Below are positions 34,111 through 47,454 of a stretch of DNA of 64,000 bases, piece by piece. How positions within the stretch are numbered: position 1 is the first letter of the stretch; each line of letters opens with the position of its first letter. Under the pieces are notes generated by a model. The model was not told where the DNA came from, did no database searches, and saw only the letters and a program-made list of their open reading frames with translations. Both the position numbers and the translations under genes were made by a program. Source of the stretch: Annona cherimola (taxonomy: Eukaryota; Streptophyta; Magnoliopsida; Magnoliales; Annonaceae); contig CM059972.1 in the NCBI GenBank assembly GCA_030490835.1, positions 46,975,452 to 47,039,451 on the forward strand. The letters run 5' to 3'.

Positions 34111-35111
34111 CATGTACAATTAGGGCAATGGTAACTTGACCCTAAAGACTAAGAAACCTAGTGTAAGGAAAGAAAGGTTAGCTCAACCAAAGCTAATTAT
34201 AGCTATCGGTTGATAGGAAAGTCTATGCAAATTATTGTAGAAAAGTGTAGCAAACCATGTCTAGTTAGCATGTATGGAAGGAAAAGAAAAGTCCATATAT
34301 GATATCACAAAGTTTGGTATCATATATCATAGCAAGGAATGGTAGATAGATGAAGAAAAATGAAGGCAATGATGATTGCCGGAATTTTCTTCAATTCCAA
34401 TGTGGACGGAAGATAGGTATGAGAGAAAATTATCTCTCTATGATGTTCATAAGAAATAAGATTAGAAAAAATGATAAGGACCCTTGCTAGTTTATGGAAA
34501 CTGGAAAGGGAGACAAGGAAGAAAATATTTTAGACTGGTTGGTGGCCCTATTAAGTAGTCTACGCTAGTATAATCTAGTTGTGGACATTATGATGTGGGA
34601 AAGAATGGATAGGTTAGCAAAAGTGTCTTTTGCTAAGACATGTATGAAATTTTATCTGGGAGCATCCTTTGCTCTTTGCTATAGAAATAAATGTATTATG
34701 TTATATGAATGTTATATAAAAATGATTGCTATGGATTTCTATTATGTATGAAAGAATGGGTAGCCTAGATTTTACCCTATGATAAGATGAGACATTCTAT
34801 AATTTCTCTATGTGTAAGGATAATTGTATGTCTACCATAAGAATAAGAGATGGATGACATAAAGAAAAGACAATTGCAATAAGAAACCCATATGAGAACA
34901 GGGAACAGGAAACAGGAGACAATAGAGATAAGTGATAGGTCTATTGGACCAAGGCTAAAAATGCCACTAAAACAGAGTAGCACAGTGGAAGTGTAGTAAG
35001 CCATTGAAGTATTGGAAAAAGATGACAAGTTAGCAAATTTATGTGAGCCTTTCCCCGGTATTTGAAATGTAATAGGTTTCGGGATGAAACCTATTATAAG
35101 TGGGGGAAGAT
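34111..35111 (+). other. G2 internal 3' region and polypurine tract
   Basis: Non-coding and AT-rich. It ends with 'aataggtttcgggatgaaacc' (35068-35088), also present in complement before the G3 LTR (41603-41623), and the purine tract agtgggggaaga (35099-35110) that touches the 3' LTR at 35112. Confidence 0.75.
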
Positions 35112-37567
35112 TGTGATACCCAGACCAAGTAAGGCTTATATATATGCATTTGGCATATAAATAAGAATTATGTATGATTTAGTAGAATTATGAATGATTT
35201 TCCCTTGCAATTCTGATGATTTATTGCAATTAGGGCAAATGGTTAAGAATGATGTTGATATGCCAATATGAGTCAATGTGATTAAAGAGGCGTAATGAAG
35301 ATTAGGGAATGAGAATATATTGATGATAATTACTTCATATATTATGGTTTAACTAATGGAGATTATGTTGATAATTATGGATTTAAGATAGCAAATGCTA
35401 GAAAATTCATAATTCAACGTCGGTAAGGCGGATTAAGATGAAAACTGACAGGTAAGCACATAATTTTGTGGTTAATCTTATGTAAAGGTTGGATTATGAA
35501 AATATTGATGAAATTAGGATGAAAATCGATCATCACCATCCAAAATCCAAAGATGACTTCAAATGATCATAACTTGAGCTAGAAAAGTCGGATTGAAACG
35601 AAATTTAAAATGAACGGTTAAAATTATGATATCAATGCTATGAAAAGATTTGATCAAGCTAATGATGATGGGATCATGGTTGCACGAAAAAAGGTGTATA
35701 ATTTTGACTTTTGTGCACCATAAAGTATCCTTCATTTATGTTAAAGTTAAAGTGATTAATTAAATAATTAATGGCATAAATGAGGTGTCGAAAGGAGATA
35801 ATTACACATAAATTCTATGAATTATTTAAAATGACATAATCCATGATAAAATCAAGTGATTAATGACATGATTTAATGGCTAATAGGCTAGCTCAAAGGA
35901 GCTTGAAGATGGGGCAACCTATGGATGTCCAAAGGGCTATTTATATGATATTTTTGTTTTTTTAAAAATACAAAATGTGTATTTAAATGACCTAGGCAGC
36001 TAGGTGAGATATGAACGTGATTTGGGTTGATTTTTGTGGCATGAAAATGCCATAAGGTCAATGGCAAGTTGACATTTCCACATGGACAAAAACATGGAGG
36101 CTAGAAGTGATGCACGTTCAAGCTGTGTTTGGGAATTTTAATGATTTTTTAAAGGCTAAATGGATCCATAAATGAGCTACGTGACTAGGGTAATTAAGTG
36201 ATAATTAATTAAAGCTGAATTTTGGGAAAATATTGCAAAAGGGGCAGCTGATATGGACGTTGAATCAAATAGACAGCAAGTGAAGCAAGAAAAGGGTGGA
36301 CGACCAAGGCTGTTTTGTGATTTTTATGATTCTTTTTAATAAGCTAAGTGGACCCCTAAGTAGGCTATTAGTTAAGGTGATTAAATATCGATAAATTAAA
36401 GTGGAATTAGGTGTGGAAAATTGCAAAAGCAGCTGCTGAAATGGACGTCCATTGTGTGGGCAGATTTTGTCCATTAATGCATGGATTTTTGATGATTTTA
36501 TTTAGATAATTATCAAATTTAAATGGATGATATTTTGCCATGTCATCATAGGGGATAAACATTCTTTAATTAGCTGTTAAATGATGTGGCAAATGGGGCC
36601 CACAAAGCTGGAAAATCCAGCTTATACATAAGTGCACGTCCAAAGGGGTAAAGGGGTTAGAGAGAGAAAATATTCTAAGGAGCAAAGCTCCTAACTCCAG
36701 CAGTGCACGACCCAACATTCCAGCAGCATGAAAGCAAGAAAAAAAGGAGAAAAAGGGAAGGAAAAGGGGGAAGAAAGAAGAGGGATTCAAGCAACTCAAG
36801 TGAGTTCAAGTTGGATTCAATTCATGTAAGTATACCCCATGATTTGAGTTCATTAATCTTAAGTTTTTCACCTCAACTTATGAGTCGTGGATTTGATTCA
36901 TAATGAACTCTTAAAGTATGATTCATGATGCCCTTGATTAGGGTATTGATTAAAGTTTGAATGAAAAGAATTAAATCAAGGGTTCAAGAGGATGAAAATG
37001 GAGATTAGGGTTGAAAATGGGTTAAGCTAATCCAAATGGATTTATGTAGGTTGGAAAACCTAAGGAATATAATCATCTAAGTTGACGTGAATAAATAAAA
37101 TATTAATTTCATTTATCTAGGCAAAGGCGAGGAAAAGGATGGAAGAAAGGGATCAAGGCAATCTCAGGTAAGCAAGCGAACTATTCAAATTACTGATTTT
37201 TCTTTATGTGATGAAATGATGATATGTCAATGCTTTTATGAATGTTTTATAAATGGGCAAGCACAAGTTTTGAAAATGACGGCTTTATTGAAAAGTCGCA
37301 AGTTTTGAGAAAGGATGGCTTTAATGAAAAGCCTTAAGGTTCGCTTCATGGGAAGCAGACAACAGTTTTTAAGATAAAGATTTTATCACAAGTGTTGCCA
37401 AAGATTGAGAATGTTTTATGTTAATGGAATTGAGAAATTTTCTTATGAGTAAGTAAGTTCTCCATTATGATAATTTTAAATGATTTTTATGTTTTATGCC
37501 GATAGTTTTTAGAATTTGCTTACATGCAAACAAGTTCTTTATGATGTTTGACGAGCTGCATATATGT
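35112..37567 (+). repeat. G2 3' LTR, first part
   Basis: Begins TGTGATACCC directly after the purine tract and follows the 5' LTR closely, showing the uninterrupted target sites of B1 (near 36313) and B2 (near 36577). It retains about 780 bp after 36783 that the 5' LTR has lost. It is cut at 37567 by G3 and resumes near 50459. Confidence 0.85.
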
Positions 37568-40500
37568 TGTGGCACCCTGAATCGGGGTGCCTAGAAGCCT
37601 TACTTCGGGATCATTTTTGATTGGTAAACATGACTCAGGATTGTTGCCCTGATCGCACGGCAGGATTTATATATATATATAACATCAATACATGGAAAAT
37701 TTCTATCATTCATCCAACATGAAATATATTTCACATATCGCAGTTATGATCAAAAACTGTTCCATAAACATTTCCATTGGAATAAAAATATTCATTTATA
37801 TCTCAAAATTATCATCATTGTCTTTATATAAAATTTATATATACAACATTCATATAAAAACTACATATCCTTTTGCATGCTGCTTTCATCATTATTTCCT
37901 GTCTCATGTTGAAAAAGCATGGGTGAGTAATAATACTCAGTAAGTAAGGCATACATATTTTTTTTCCAATCATTTTCATGCATTTCATAAAATGCAAATG
38001 CAATGCATACATAGCATTCATGACATTCCTTTAGATGCGACGCTAGCTAGGCGCCCATCCCATACATGCTCCCATCTCAGGGAGGTCGTCGCCAGCTTGG
38101 GCCTATATAAGCGACTTGGCAATAGCGAGGGGGACATCCGGTCCGCTTACTACCTCGACTAAGGCCTATTCCTCGTGAACATGCTCATTTACATACACAT
38201 GCCGGCATGATTTGTGCAAATAAAAAACAATTCCATAAAAAGAATTTAATAAACAATTTAACAAAACGAACTTCAGTTCACGTAAAGCAGTTATAGGTAT
38301 GACCAACCTTAAATAAATTTCATAAAATAATTTACAAACAATTTCATGCATTTTAGAAATAATTTGCAAAAGATATAATTTGCTTTTATTCTCAGTGGGT
38401 GTCATCGACCTTTTCTTTTCCTTTTTCTATTCAAGGAAAAAAGATATTTCATTTCTTCTATTCAAGCTGCTTCCCATTCAGGCTTTATAATATTTGGGCA
38501 TTATTTCTTTATATAGATATTTTTATCCATAGGTTCCTCAAAAAGTAGATCATGGGAAATTTCATAAAATTTGAATTTATCATTATTTACTTGGCTAAAA
38601 AAATCACTTTCTCCATATACTAAAAATCAACATAAATTCACTTAAGCATAATCCTTAATTCCAAAAATCATGAAATTAATTTTTTTGGAAATATGTGGAA
38701 AATAAGTTAAATCTATGTTTTGATGATTAACAAATCAATTTAAGTAAGTCTTGGCTACTAACATGTTTGTGGAAGTGTTTAAGGGACATACATTTGAAGA
38801 AAATAGATCATGGAAGGATAAGTCGATTCCCAAGTCGACTCCAACATCAACTTCAATGCGCCAAATCCTTCCAGAGTTGAAAATGGAGAGCTGAACTGCC
38901 GAAGTCGCAAACGAAGTCGACTTCGCATGCGACTTGGGTCGAAGTCGCAGACCAAGTTGACTCCAGTATCGACTTCAACATGACAAAACTTTCCAGAGTT
39001 GAAGTCCAGACCCCGAAGTGCCGAAGTCGCACCCCAAGTCGACTCCGCTTGCGACTTGAGGTGAAGTAGCAGACGAAGTCGACTCCGACATCGACTTCGA
39101 TCGGGCAAAGGGGATATTTCAGAAGACAAGCTGAGATTAACTATTTTCAAGACAAACTTGTATGAAGATGAAGATCAAGGCAACCTAGATGCTCAAACTG
39201 AAACATTTGAAGACTAATCCAAGTCCAAGCAAGATGTATCAACTCAACCAAGAAGTTATTCAAGATTATATGATTCAAGACTATATGGGTTCAAAGGCTT
39301 GCAAAACATGGAGCTAATGAAAGCAAGCTAAAATGAAGAAAATGATTCAAAAGGAAATGAAAAATGCAAGAGAACAACAAAAGGCATGAAGGAACCCAAG
39401 CAAACTAAAGCATTCCAAGTTTTCAAGTTCGTCAAGCTAACTGACGAGGTGAAGTCGCACACCGAAGTCGACTCCACCTGCGACTTGGGTCAAGTCGATG
39501 CCCAAGTCGACCCAATCTGGAACTTGAAGTTGCTACGGAAGGCGAAGTCGCACCCGAAGTTGACTCCATCTGCGACTTGGGTGAAGTCGCACCCGAAGTC
39601 GACTTCACCTGCGACTTGGGTCGCAACGGTCGGAAAATATTCGAACGTTGGCGCATTAAATGCGAGCCACCTACCTTCAAACGTTCAGATTCTCTCCACA
39701 ATTATAAAAGGCATTTATTGTGGACAAGGGAAGTAGCTGAAAATCATTAAGTGTGCATAACTCCCATCTTCAAGAGAATTAAAGAGATCAAGTCAATCCA
39801 AAGAAGAAGAACTTTGCTTCAAACTGCTAGAACTCAACTTCTGAATCTTCAAAGCCAATTCTACGAGTTCTTCTCTGCGCCAAATCTGCATCTACACAAC
39901 AATAACGTGTAGAAATTTTCTTTGTTATTTCCTGTTGTATTGAACTTGATTTAGTTTGGGTATTAAGATCAAGTGTAAGCAAAGTAGTGTGTGATTGGAG
40001 TGGAACTCATCACCTACTTGTGCTGAGATTTGTTGAAACCCCTTAGAGCTGGAATCTAGAAGAGAGCAGTGGCTCTAATTGTATTTGAGGAATACAATAG
40101 TGGAACCCAAGTCACAAGGAGTGTGAGCTAGGAAGAGTGGAGTAGGGAGGTTGCCCGAACCACTATAAAAATCTTGTGTGCTTGATTTATATTTCTTCTC
40201 TCTACATTATTTTGCTTTCCATTTCATTTCTTCATAAAGGGGAATAGATTAATCCGGGTTAAAGTTTTTGTTTAAGTTATAAATTTTTTAAATACACAAT
40301 TCACCCCTCCCCTCTTGGGTAATCGCCATTAACTCGGGACCAACAAATTTATCATAATTCCAACATCATATTTATCGTAGTCATACATACCAAATCATCA
40401 TTTATAAATTTTGGAGCATTATTTTCACATATCATATGCTATCTTCCCGAATGCTCTATCTTCGTTCCAATTTTTTGATGTTTTGGCATAATTTCAATTA

Positions 40501-41586
40501 ATTATTATATTTATACTTATTTTCTCATGATTAGGAATTATCTAAGCATGGTTTTACCCTACTTAACGTCCAAAAAAAATTTAGGTAGAAATCACTTACC
40601 CGAAGTGGAGATATCCCACTTTTTCTCACACTTTTTCTCTCTAACTTTCTCCTTTTCTTCCTTGAATGTGTGGGAGGGTTTTGGGAGCTGAAAATTCTCA
40701 AATGGAGCTGGGATTTTGATGCCTTGGACGTCCCCCCTACTGCCCTATTTATACCTTTTGATTTTTCACAAAATTGGATTTTACCCCATAGCTTGAGGTA
40801 TTTAATTATAAATTGGTATTTCTTTTTAATTTTGAAAAATTATTTGAGCCAAGAGCTGCCACTCTAGGCCTGCTCCAGCCCACCCTATGCAGCCCTATTT
40901 TTATTTATTTTTTGATTTTTAAAATTAATTAATTTAGGCTAAATCAATCCTAACCGTTGGTTAATAATCATGTTGATTTTAAGCCATGGATTTTTGGTCA
41001 AAGCTTTTCCACCCTATCTTGCAAGCCCCTGCCATTGCAGCTTCTTTTCATTTAATTTTTTAATTTTTTTTATTTTATTGAAAAGTCAAAAGTGGAATTA
41101 ATTAAAAGTTAAGTTACTTTTTCATCTCCTTTTGACGTTTCATCTTGACTCTTGATTTGCGATTTTCATCACATCTTAACCCATCCATCATGTTAATCAT
41201 GAATTTTTAACCATCCATAGAAAATTTTATCGAAATCCGACGCCCGAATTGTAAATTATGAATTTTTCTTTATTTTTCCACTAAAATCCAAATTTGGATT
41301 AAAATATCCAAAAGAATTACTATTTCATCCTGTAGTGATTAAATCTCTATTTTGTCTTTTTGTGATTAAGTTAATCCAAGTGATTAACTCTTAATCACAT
41401 GTCTTAATCCCTAGTTACTATTCACATGCACTATTCACGTAGGTCAAATTCTTAATTGCATTATTTTATCCTCCAATACACATATCCATCAATATAATTC
41501 ATGAATTTTCATTTATCATAAAAATATTTACAAAAGAATTTAGGGTTACAATCTGGAAATGACGTGTATGCAGTCAGGGTTTCACA
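37568..41586 (-). repeat. G3 3' LTR, interrupted by B3
   Basis: On the plus strand it runs from TGTGGCACCC to gtttcaca; about 2.35 kb without B3. The complement start TGTGAAACCC touches a purine tract. A TATA complement is near 40745. It shares blocks with the solo LTR at 52007-55163 throughout, such as 'ttccaacatcatatttatc'. Confidence 0.85.
38683..40345 (+). mobile_element. Solo family-B LTR B3, TSD aattt
   Basis: Start tttTGGAAAT (degenerate TGTTGG) and end GACCAACA, with aattt at 38678-38682 and 40346-40350. Palindrome arrays at 38817-39105 and 39449-39632; TATAAAAG at 39703-39710, 70 bp further on. One copy of the tctagaa block, like B1 and B4. Inserted in the G3 LTR. Confidence 0.92.
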
Positions 41587-41600
41587 ATCCTCCCCCCCTT
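41587..41600 (-). other. G3 polypurine tract
   Basis: Complement AAGGGGGGGAGGAT touches the LTR start TGTGAAACCC. Confidence 0.85.
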
Positions 41601-41640
41601 ACAATAGGTTTCATCCCGAAACCTATTTTTTCTTGAACAA

Positions 41641-42333
41641 TTAAGGATATTTCCTTTCGACCTCTTCTCGTAGTTCCCAAGTGGCTTCGAATTCTGAATA
41701 TCGATTCCATTGTACCTTTACATATTCGATCTCTCTGTTCTGAAGCTTCTTGATCTTGAAATCCAATATTTTGATTGGCCTTTTCTCATAGTTCAAGTGT
41801 TCTTGGATTGGCAAATTCTTTGCTATCAACACATGAGTAGGATCGGAAACATATTTTCTGAACATGGAGATGTGAAACGCATTGTGGATGACACTTAGGG
41901 CTAGTGGCAGGGCTATTCTATAGGCTAGATTGTCTATCTTTTCAAAAACTTCAAAGGGCCCGACATATCTTGGGTTTAGTTTTTTCCTCTTTCTAAACCG
42001 GGTGACTCCTTTGAATGGCGTTACTTTAACAAATACGTGATCCCCAACTTGGATATTTAAATCCCTTATTTTGCAATCGGTGTAACTCTTTTGCCTGCTC
42101 TGGGCCATGAGTATACACTGGCGAATCACTTGGACTTTTTCTGCCATTCCTTTTGAGAGGTCTGGAGCCAACTTTCTTTCTCCCGCTTCATCCCAGTTTA
42201 GAGGAGTTCTGCATTTTTGTCCATATAAAGCTTCAAATAGGGTCATTTGAATGCTTGCTTGATAACTGTTGTTATGAGCAAACTCTGCCATAGCCAAATA
42301 TTCATCCCATGATCCTCCAAATTCTACTTGCAC
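41641..42333 (-). pseudogene. G3 integrase C-terminus and chromodomain
   Basis: Runs from the B4 TSD to the pol stop. It begins with VEFGGSWDEYLAMAEFAHN (integrase core end), then the GPFEVFEKIDNLAYRIALP block of the gypsy integrase C-terminal domain and HISMFRKYV, and closes with a chromodomain: ILDFKIKKL, EYVKVQWNRYS and EATWE. In chromoviruses this domain can steer integration to marked heterochromatin. This piece of 230 codons has no stop. The core it belonged to is split by B4, and the other half is at 43989-44332. Confidence 0.9.
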
Positions 42334-43988
42334 TGTTGGAAATATGTGGAAAACTAGCTAAATCTATGTTTTGATGATTAACAAATCAATTTGAGTAAGT
42401 CTTGGCTACTAACACGTTTGTGAAAATGTTTAAGGCATATACATTTGAAGAAAATAAAGCATGGAAGGCCAAGTCGTTCTCCAAGTCGACCCCAAGATCG
42501 ACTTCAAGAAGCCAAATCTGTCCAGAGTTGAAAATGGGAGAAGAACAAGTGAAGTCGCAGGCCAAGTCGACTCCACTTGCGACTTGGGAAGCCAAGTCGC
42601 AAACGAAGTCGACTCCAGCATCGACTTCAGTCGGGAAAATCACTCCAGAGCTGAATTTGGGATGGAAGAATGCCGAAGTCGCAAACGAAGTCGACTCTAG
42701 TTGCGACTTGGGCAAAGTCGCGGATGAAGTCGACCCCAAGTGCGACTTGAGTTTTTCTAAGATCAAAGATGCAGTTTCAAGAATCAACTTGAGTGTTTTC
42801 AATACCTAATCAAAGGTGCAAGATCAACTTAAATCTCTCAAGTTCAAGGCAAAGCTCCAAGCTTATCTCAAGATGAAGAAAGTCATGATATGACAACCAA
42901 TCCAAGTTCAAGATACCAAGAAGATTCAAATCTCATGGATTCAAGGATTGCAAAACTCGGAGAAAATGAAAGCAAGAAGACTCAATGATCCAAGATATGA
43001 AAAATGCAAAGGAATTGAAGGAATGGAGAAGCCTGAGCAAAACAAAGCAATCTCCAAAGTCTTCAAGTTCATCAAAGCCAACTGACAAGGTGAAGTCGCA
43101 CCCGAAGTCGACTACACCTGCGACTTGGGTCAAGTCGATACCCAAGTTGACCCGACCTGGAACTTGAGGTTGCGACGGAGAGGCGAAGTCGCACCCGAAG
43201 TCGACTCCATCTGCGACTTGGGCGAAGTCGCATCCGAAGTCGACTCCGCATGCGACTTGGGTCGCAACGGTCGGAATTTATTCAAACGTTGGCGCATTTA
43301 ATGCGCGCCAACCACCTTCAAACGTTCGGATTCCCTCCACAATTATAAAAGGCATTCATTGTGGACGAGGGAAGTAGCTGAGAATCATTAAGTGTGCTTA
43401 ACTCCTATATTCAAGAGCTCTAAAGAGATCAAGCCATTCAAGAAGGAAGAACTTTGCTTCAAGTTGCAAGAGCTACATTTCTGTATCTTCAAAGCCTACA
43501 TTACGAGTTCTTCTCTGCGCCAAATTGCTTCTACACATCTGTAAAGTGTAGACTCCTTTTTTTGTTATTTCATTTTGTTGTATTGAACTTGATTTAGTTT
43601 GAGGAACTAAGATCAAGTGTAAGCAAGGTAGTGTGTGATTGGAGTGGAACTCATCACCTACCTGTGTTGTGTTGTGTTGAAGCCCCCTAGAGTTGGAATC
43701 TAGAAGAGAGCAGTGGCTCTAATTGTATTTGAGGAATACAATAGTGGAACCCAAGTCACAAGGAGTGTGAGCTTGGAAGAGTGGAGTAGGGAGGTTGTCC
43801 GAACCACTATAAAAATCTTATGTGCTTGATTTATATTTCTGCTCTCTACATTATATTGCTTTCTATTTCGTTTCTTCATTAAGGGGATTAGATTAATCCG
43901 GGGTGAAGTTTCTGTTTAAGTTATAAATTTTTAAATACCCAATTCACCCCTCCCCTCTTGGGTAATCGCCATTAACTGGGGACCAACA
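42334..43988 (+). mobile_element. Solo family-B LTR B4, TSD tgcac
   Basis: TGTTGGAAAT to GACCAACA, with tgcac at 42329-42333 and 43989-43993. Palindrome arrays at 42470-42752 and 43091-43263, TATAAAAGG at 43344-43352 (80 bp on). Very similar to B1 LTRs and therefore probably a recent insertion. It cuts the G3 integrase. Confidence 0.94.
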
Positions 43989-44332
43989 TGCACATCCTTA
44001 GCATATCCTCAACTATTTGATTTACCCTTTCTATCTGTCCATCAGTTTAAGGATGAAATGTTGTACTGAATTTCAGCTGTGTACCTAAGGTTTGATGTAA
44101 ACTTTTCCAAAATCGAGACGTAAAATTGGAGTCTCGATCGGAAACTATTGACTTAGGTACTCCATGCAGTCTCACTATCTCCTTATAATAAATCTTAGCC
44201 AGTCGCTCAACAGTAAAAATTTTCTTGATGGCTAGGAAATGAGCTACTTTTTATAATCTATCAACTATTACCCATATAGCATCATTTTCATTTTGGGTTC
44301 TTGGTAATCCTTCAATAAAATCCATAGTAATA
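43989..44332 (-). pseudogene. G3 integrase catalytic core
   Basis: On the minus strand: MDFIEGLP (first Asp), [12 protein letters not shown] (second Asp) and DGQIERVNQ (Glu) give the DDE triad, in phase with the preceding zinc-binding part. Stops interrupt it after IVDRL and in FHP before TDGQ. It is separated from its C-terminal half by B4. Confidence 0.85.
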
Positions 44333-44740
44333 TCATCCCATTTCCATTCTTGGACTTCGAGCGATTGTAATTTTTCCAGGGGTTCTTTGATGATCAGCCT
44401 TAACCCTTTGACATGTTAGGCACTTAGCCACATATTCAGCAATTTCTCTCTTCATATTATTCCACCAATACATTCTTTTAATGTCTTGATACATCTTGGT
44501 GCTACCTGGATGCATCGAAAATGGAGAGAAATGTGCTTCTTTCAATATCTGTTTCTTTATTTCCTCTTGATTGGGTATACATAGGCAACCCCTATATCTG
44601 TACATTCCATGTTCATCTTGTATATATTCAGTGGGATTTTTCTTGATCATTTTCTCCACATAACTTTTTAAATCCCTATTTTCTTGTTGAGCTATTTTAA
44701 TTTGCTCAAATAAATTTGACTGGATTTGTAATTGAGACAA
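44333..44740 (-). pseudogene. G3 integrase N-terminal zinc domain
   Basis: The HHCC domain is visible: AHFSPFSMHPG (two His) and [12 protein letters not shown] (two Cys) separated by the YWWNNMKREIAEYV helix. The 135-codon frame is free of stops and leads into the core. Confidence 0.87.
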
Positions 44741-45023
44741 TCTAACTTTTGTATCCTAGGTAGGCTTACAATTAGTTCTAATTATCTCAATTCTTGTAGT
44801 ACCTCTTCTTTCTTTGTGATGAGATGTGCTAAGCTAATATTTCTACTTAGCGCATCGGCTACTACATTAGCTTTGCCTGGATGATACAAAATGTTGAGGT
44901 CATAATCCTTAAGTAGCTCAAGCCATCTTTTTTGCCTCATATTTAACTCCTTTTGTGTAAAAATGTACTTGAGGCTTTTATGATCAGTATAGCCTCACAT
45001 TTAACCCCATATAAATAATGTCT
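44741..45023 (-). pseudogene. G3 RNase H tail and linker, frameshifted
   Basis: After RNase H the minus strand still shows [10 protein letters not shown], then in another frame [19 protein letters not shown] and [13 protein letters not shown], the classic end of gypsy RNase H. One stop and at least one frameshift separate it from its neighbours. Confidence 0.8.
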
Positions 45024-45664
45024 CTAAATTTTCAAGGCAAAGACTATTGCTGCCAATTCTAAGTCTTGAGTTGGATAGTTTACCTCATTTGGCTTGAGTT
45101 GTCTGGATGCGTATGATATAACCTTTCCATTTTGCATCAGTACACATTCTAGTCCTTTCTTTGAGGCATCACTATAGATCACAAACCCTTCCTTCTCCGT
45201 AGGTAGTGTTAGAATTGGCGTTTTTACCAGTTTTTTCTTTAACTCTTGGAAGCTATTCTCACATTCCTTTATCCATTCATATCTAACTCCTTTCCTTGTC
45301 AGCTTTGTGAGTGGAGCTGAAGATTGTGAGAATCCTTCCACAAATCTCCTGTAGTAGCCAGCTAGCCCTAGAAAACTTCTTATTTCCGTGATATTTGTTG
45401 GCTGTGGCCACTTTGTTATTGCCTCAATCTTTTGAGGATCTACCTGTACTCCCTTCTCGGATATAATGTGGCCGAGAAAGGCTACCTGTTTCAACCAGAA
45501 TTCACATTTCTTGAATTTAGCATATAATTTCTCCCTTCGGAGAATTTCCAATACTATCCTCAAATGTTTCTCATGCTCTTTTTCTGTCTTTGAATAAATT
45601 AATATGTCATCAATGAATACCACCACAATTGATCCAAAAATTCTCGAAAAATCCTGTTCATCAT
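45024..45664 (-). pseudogene. G3 reverse transcriptase C-terminal half and RNase H
   Basis: Carries the RT catalytic box FIDD in [12 protein letters not shown], the [15 protein letters not shown] and [12 protein letters not shown] connection, then RNase H with IYSDASKKG and [12 protein letters not shown]. The open frame upstream of the box starts inside B5, so that beginning is spurious; a frameshift lies just before the box, at about 45630. The N-terminal half of RT is beyond B5. Confidence 0.88.
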
Positions 45665-47454
45665 TGTTGGTCCCGAGTTGATAGCAATTACCCAAGAGGG
45701 GAGGGGTGAATTAGGTATTTAAAAAATTTTAACTTTGATTTAGAAGCTTTACCCCGGTTTAGTTTAATTTCCTTTAATGAGCCAAATGGAAAAAGTAAGA
45801 TAATGAAAGCGGAAATGAAAAGCAATAGACAAGATTTATAGTAGTTCGAGCAACCTTCCCTACTCCATTATTCCAAGCTCACACTCCCTTGTGACTTGGG
45901 TTCCACTATGTATTCCGCGAATACAACTAGAGCATTTGCTCTCTTCTAGATTCTAGCTCTAGAGGGCATATACAAACAGAGCCTTCGCTTTCTTCTAGAT
46001 TCTAGCTCTAGGGGACGTATACAACAAACATCACAAGTAAATGACGAGTTCCACTCCAATCACAACCCTACTTTGCTATAACTTGGTTTGAAACACCAAA
46101 CTCAAACCAAGCACCAAAAACTGAATGTCAAAATGAAATGAAAGAAATCTACACTTTATAGATTTGTGTAGCACGTTTCAGCTTGTGGAAGAATTTGTAG
46201 AAGCAACGAATCGTTTTGCGTTGAAGCAAACAGCAACTTTGAAGCTTGTTCTTCCTTTGAAAGTGTATAGATCACTTAATTGTAGAGAAAAGTGGATTGA
46301 AACTCTTAATAACACTCCTTTCCTCTTTTTCAGCTCTATCTTGTGTGTTTTCACATTTGCTTAAGTGTCTATATATAGAGGAGGGATAATTTTGAATGTT
46401 ATGAAGTTGGTTGGCACGTAATAAATGTGCCAAAGTTAAAAAAATTCGAACATTATGTCCTTAAGTCGCAGATGGAGTCAACTTCGAGGTCGACTTCGCT
46501 TAAGTCGCATGCTGGAGTCGACTTCGGGTGCGACTTCGGCTGTGCTCCACTTGTTTAAGTTGATCCTTGAGTCGACTTGGCCTTGGACTTGACCCAAGTC
46601 GCATATGGAGTCGATTTCGGGTGCGACTTCGCCTAAGTCGATGCTGAAGTCGACTTCGTTTTGCAACTTGACCTTCACGATCTTGCCAAGTCTCCTTAAG
46701 CTTTCTTGAAATGTCTTCTGCTTGCTTAACTTCTTCAGCATAGGTGTTCCTCCTTTGATTTGTATTATTTCAGTTTTAATATTTTTACTTTGCATGAAAA
46801 TCCTTTAGTTTCATATCTAAGGAATCTTGAAAACTTGAGTCTTGGTGTTCAAGAACAAGTCCAATATATAGTCTTTGATCTAAATGGATGAATTTATGCA
46901 ACCTGCTTGCTTTGGACTTGGATTAATCTTCATATGTTCCAAGTCGAATATTTAAGTCGACTTGGTCTTCAACTTGACTCAAGTCTGACCTTAAGTCGAC
47001 TTAGCCTTCGACTTGACTTCTGAAATTCTGTCCTGTCCAACTGAAGTTGATGCCGGAGTCGACTTGGCCTGTGACTTCACCCAAGTCGCATATGGAGTCG
47101 ACTTCGTCTGCAACTTCGGCACCTCTTGGTTCCCAATTTCAACGTTGGACAAAAATAGGCACTTGAAGTCACTGCTGGAGTCGACTTGGGGATCGACTTG
47201 GCCTAAGTCGATGTTTGAGTTGACTTGGAGATCGACTTGACCTGCCATACTTCATATTTTTCATTTTTATATCCTTAAACAAAACACAAAACACATTAGT
47301 AGCTAAAACTTACTCAAATTGTGTTGCTAATCATCAATATTGGAAACAATTGATAAAATCAATTACAAAATATCCCAAGCATGTGTTTTGATTATTAGCA
47401 ACACAAACACATGCTTGAGATATTTTTATTTGATTTTATCAATTGTTTCCAACA
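45665..47454 (-). mobile_element. Solo family-B LTR B5 with an inverted duplication, flanks catcat
   Basis: TGTTGG to CCAACA, flanked by catcat (45659-45664 and 47455-47460), so the TSD is 5-6 bp. TATA-like tctatatataga at 46369-46380, palindrome arrays at 46464-46676 and 46940-47246, and two tandem tctagctctag blocks. Near the element's start (plus strand 47321-47452) an extra inverted copy of its own end makes a foldback. Inserted between the two halves of the G3 RT. Confidence 0.92.
47321..47452. repeat. Foldback: inverted self-copy in B5
   Basis: gtgttgctaatcatcaa (47321-47337) is inverted at 47388-47404, and ttggaaacaattgataaaat (from 47340) is inverted ending at 47452. The order is X, Y inverted, X inverted, Y, while the other LTRs simply have X then Y. 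Confidence 0.85.

Noticed and set aside
45665..45695. Start of the G3 RT frame (MGNCYQLGT)
   Set aside because: These codons belong to the terminal sequence of the B5 LTR, not to the RT; the frame was fused by the insertion.
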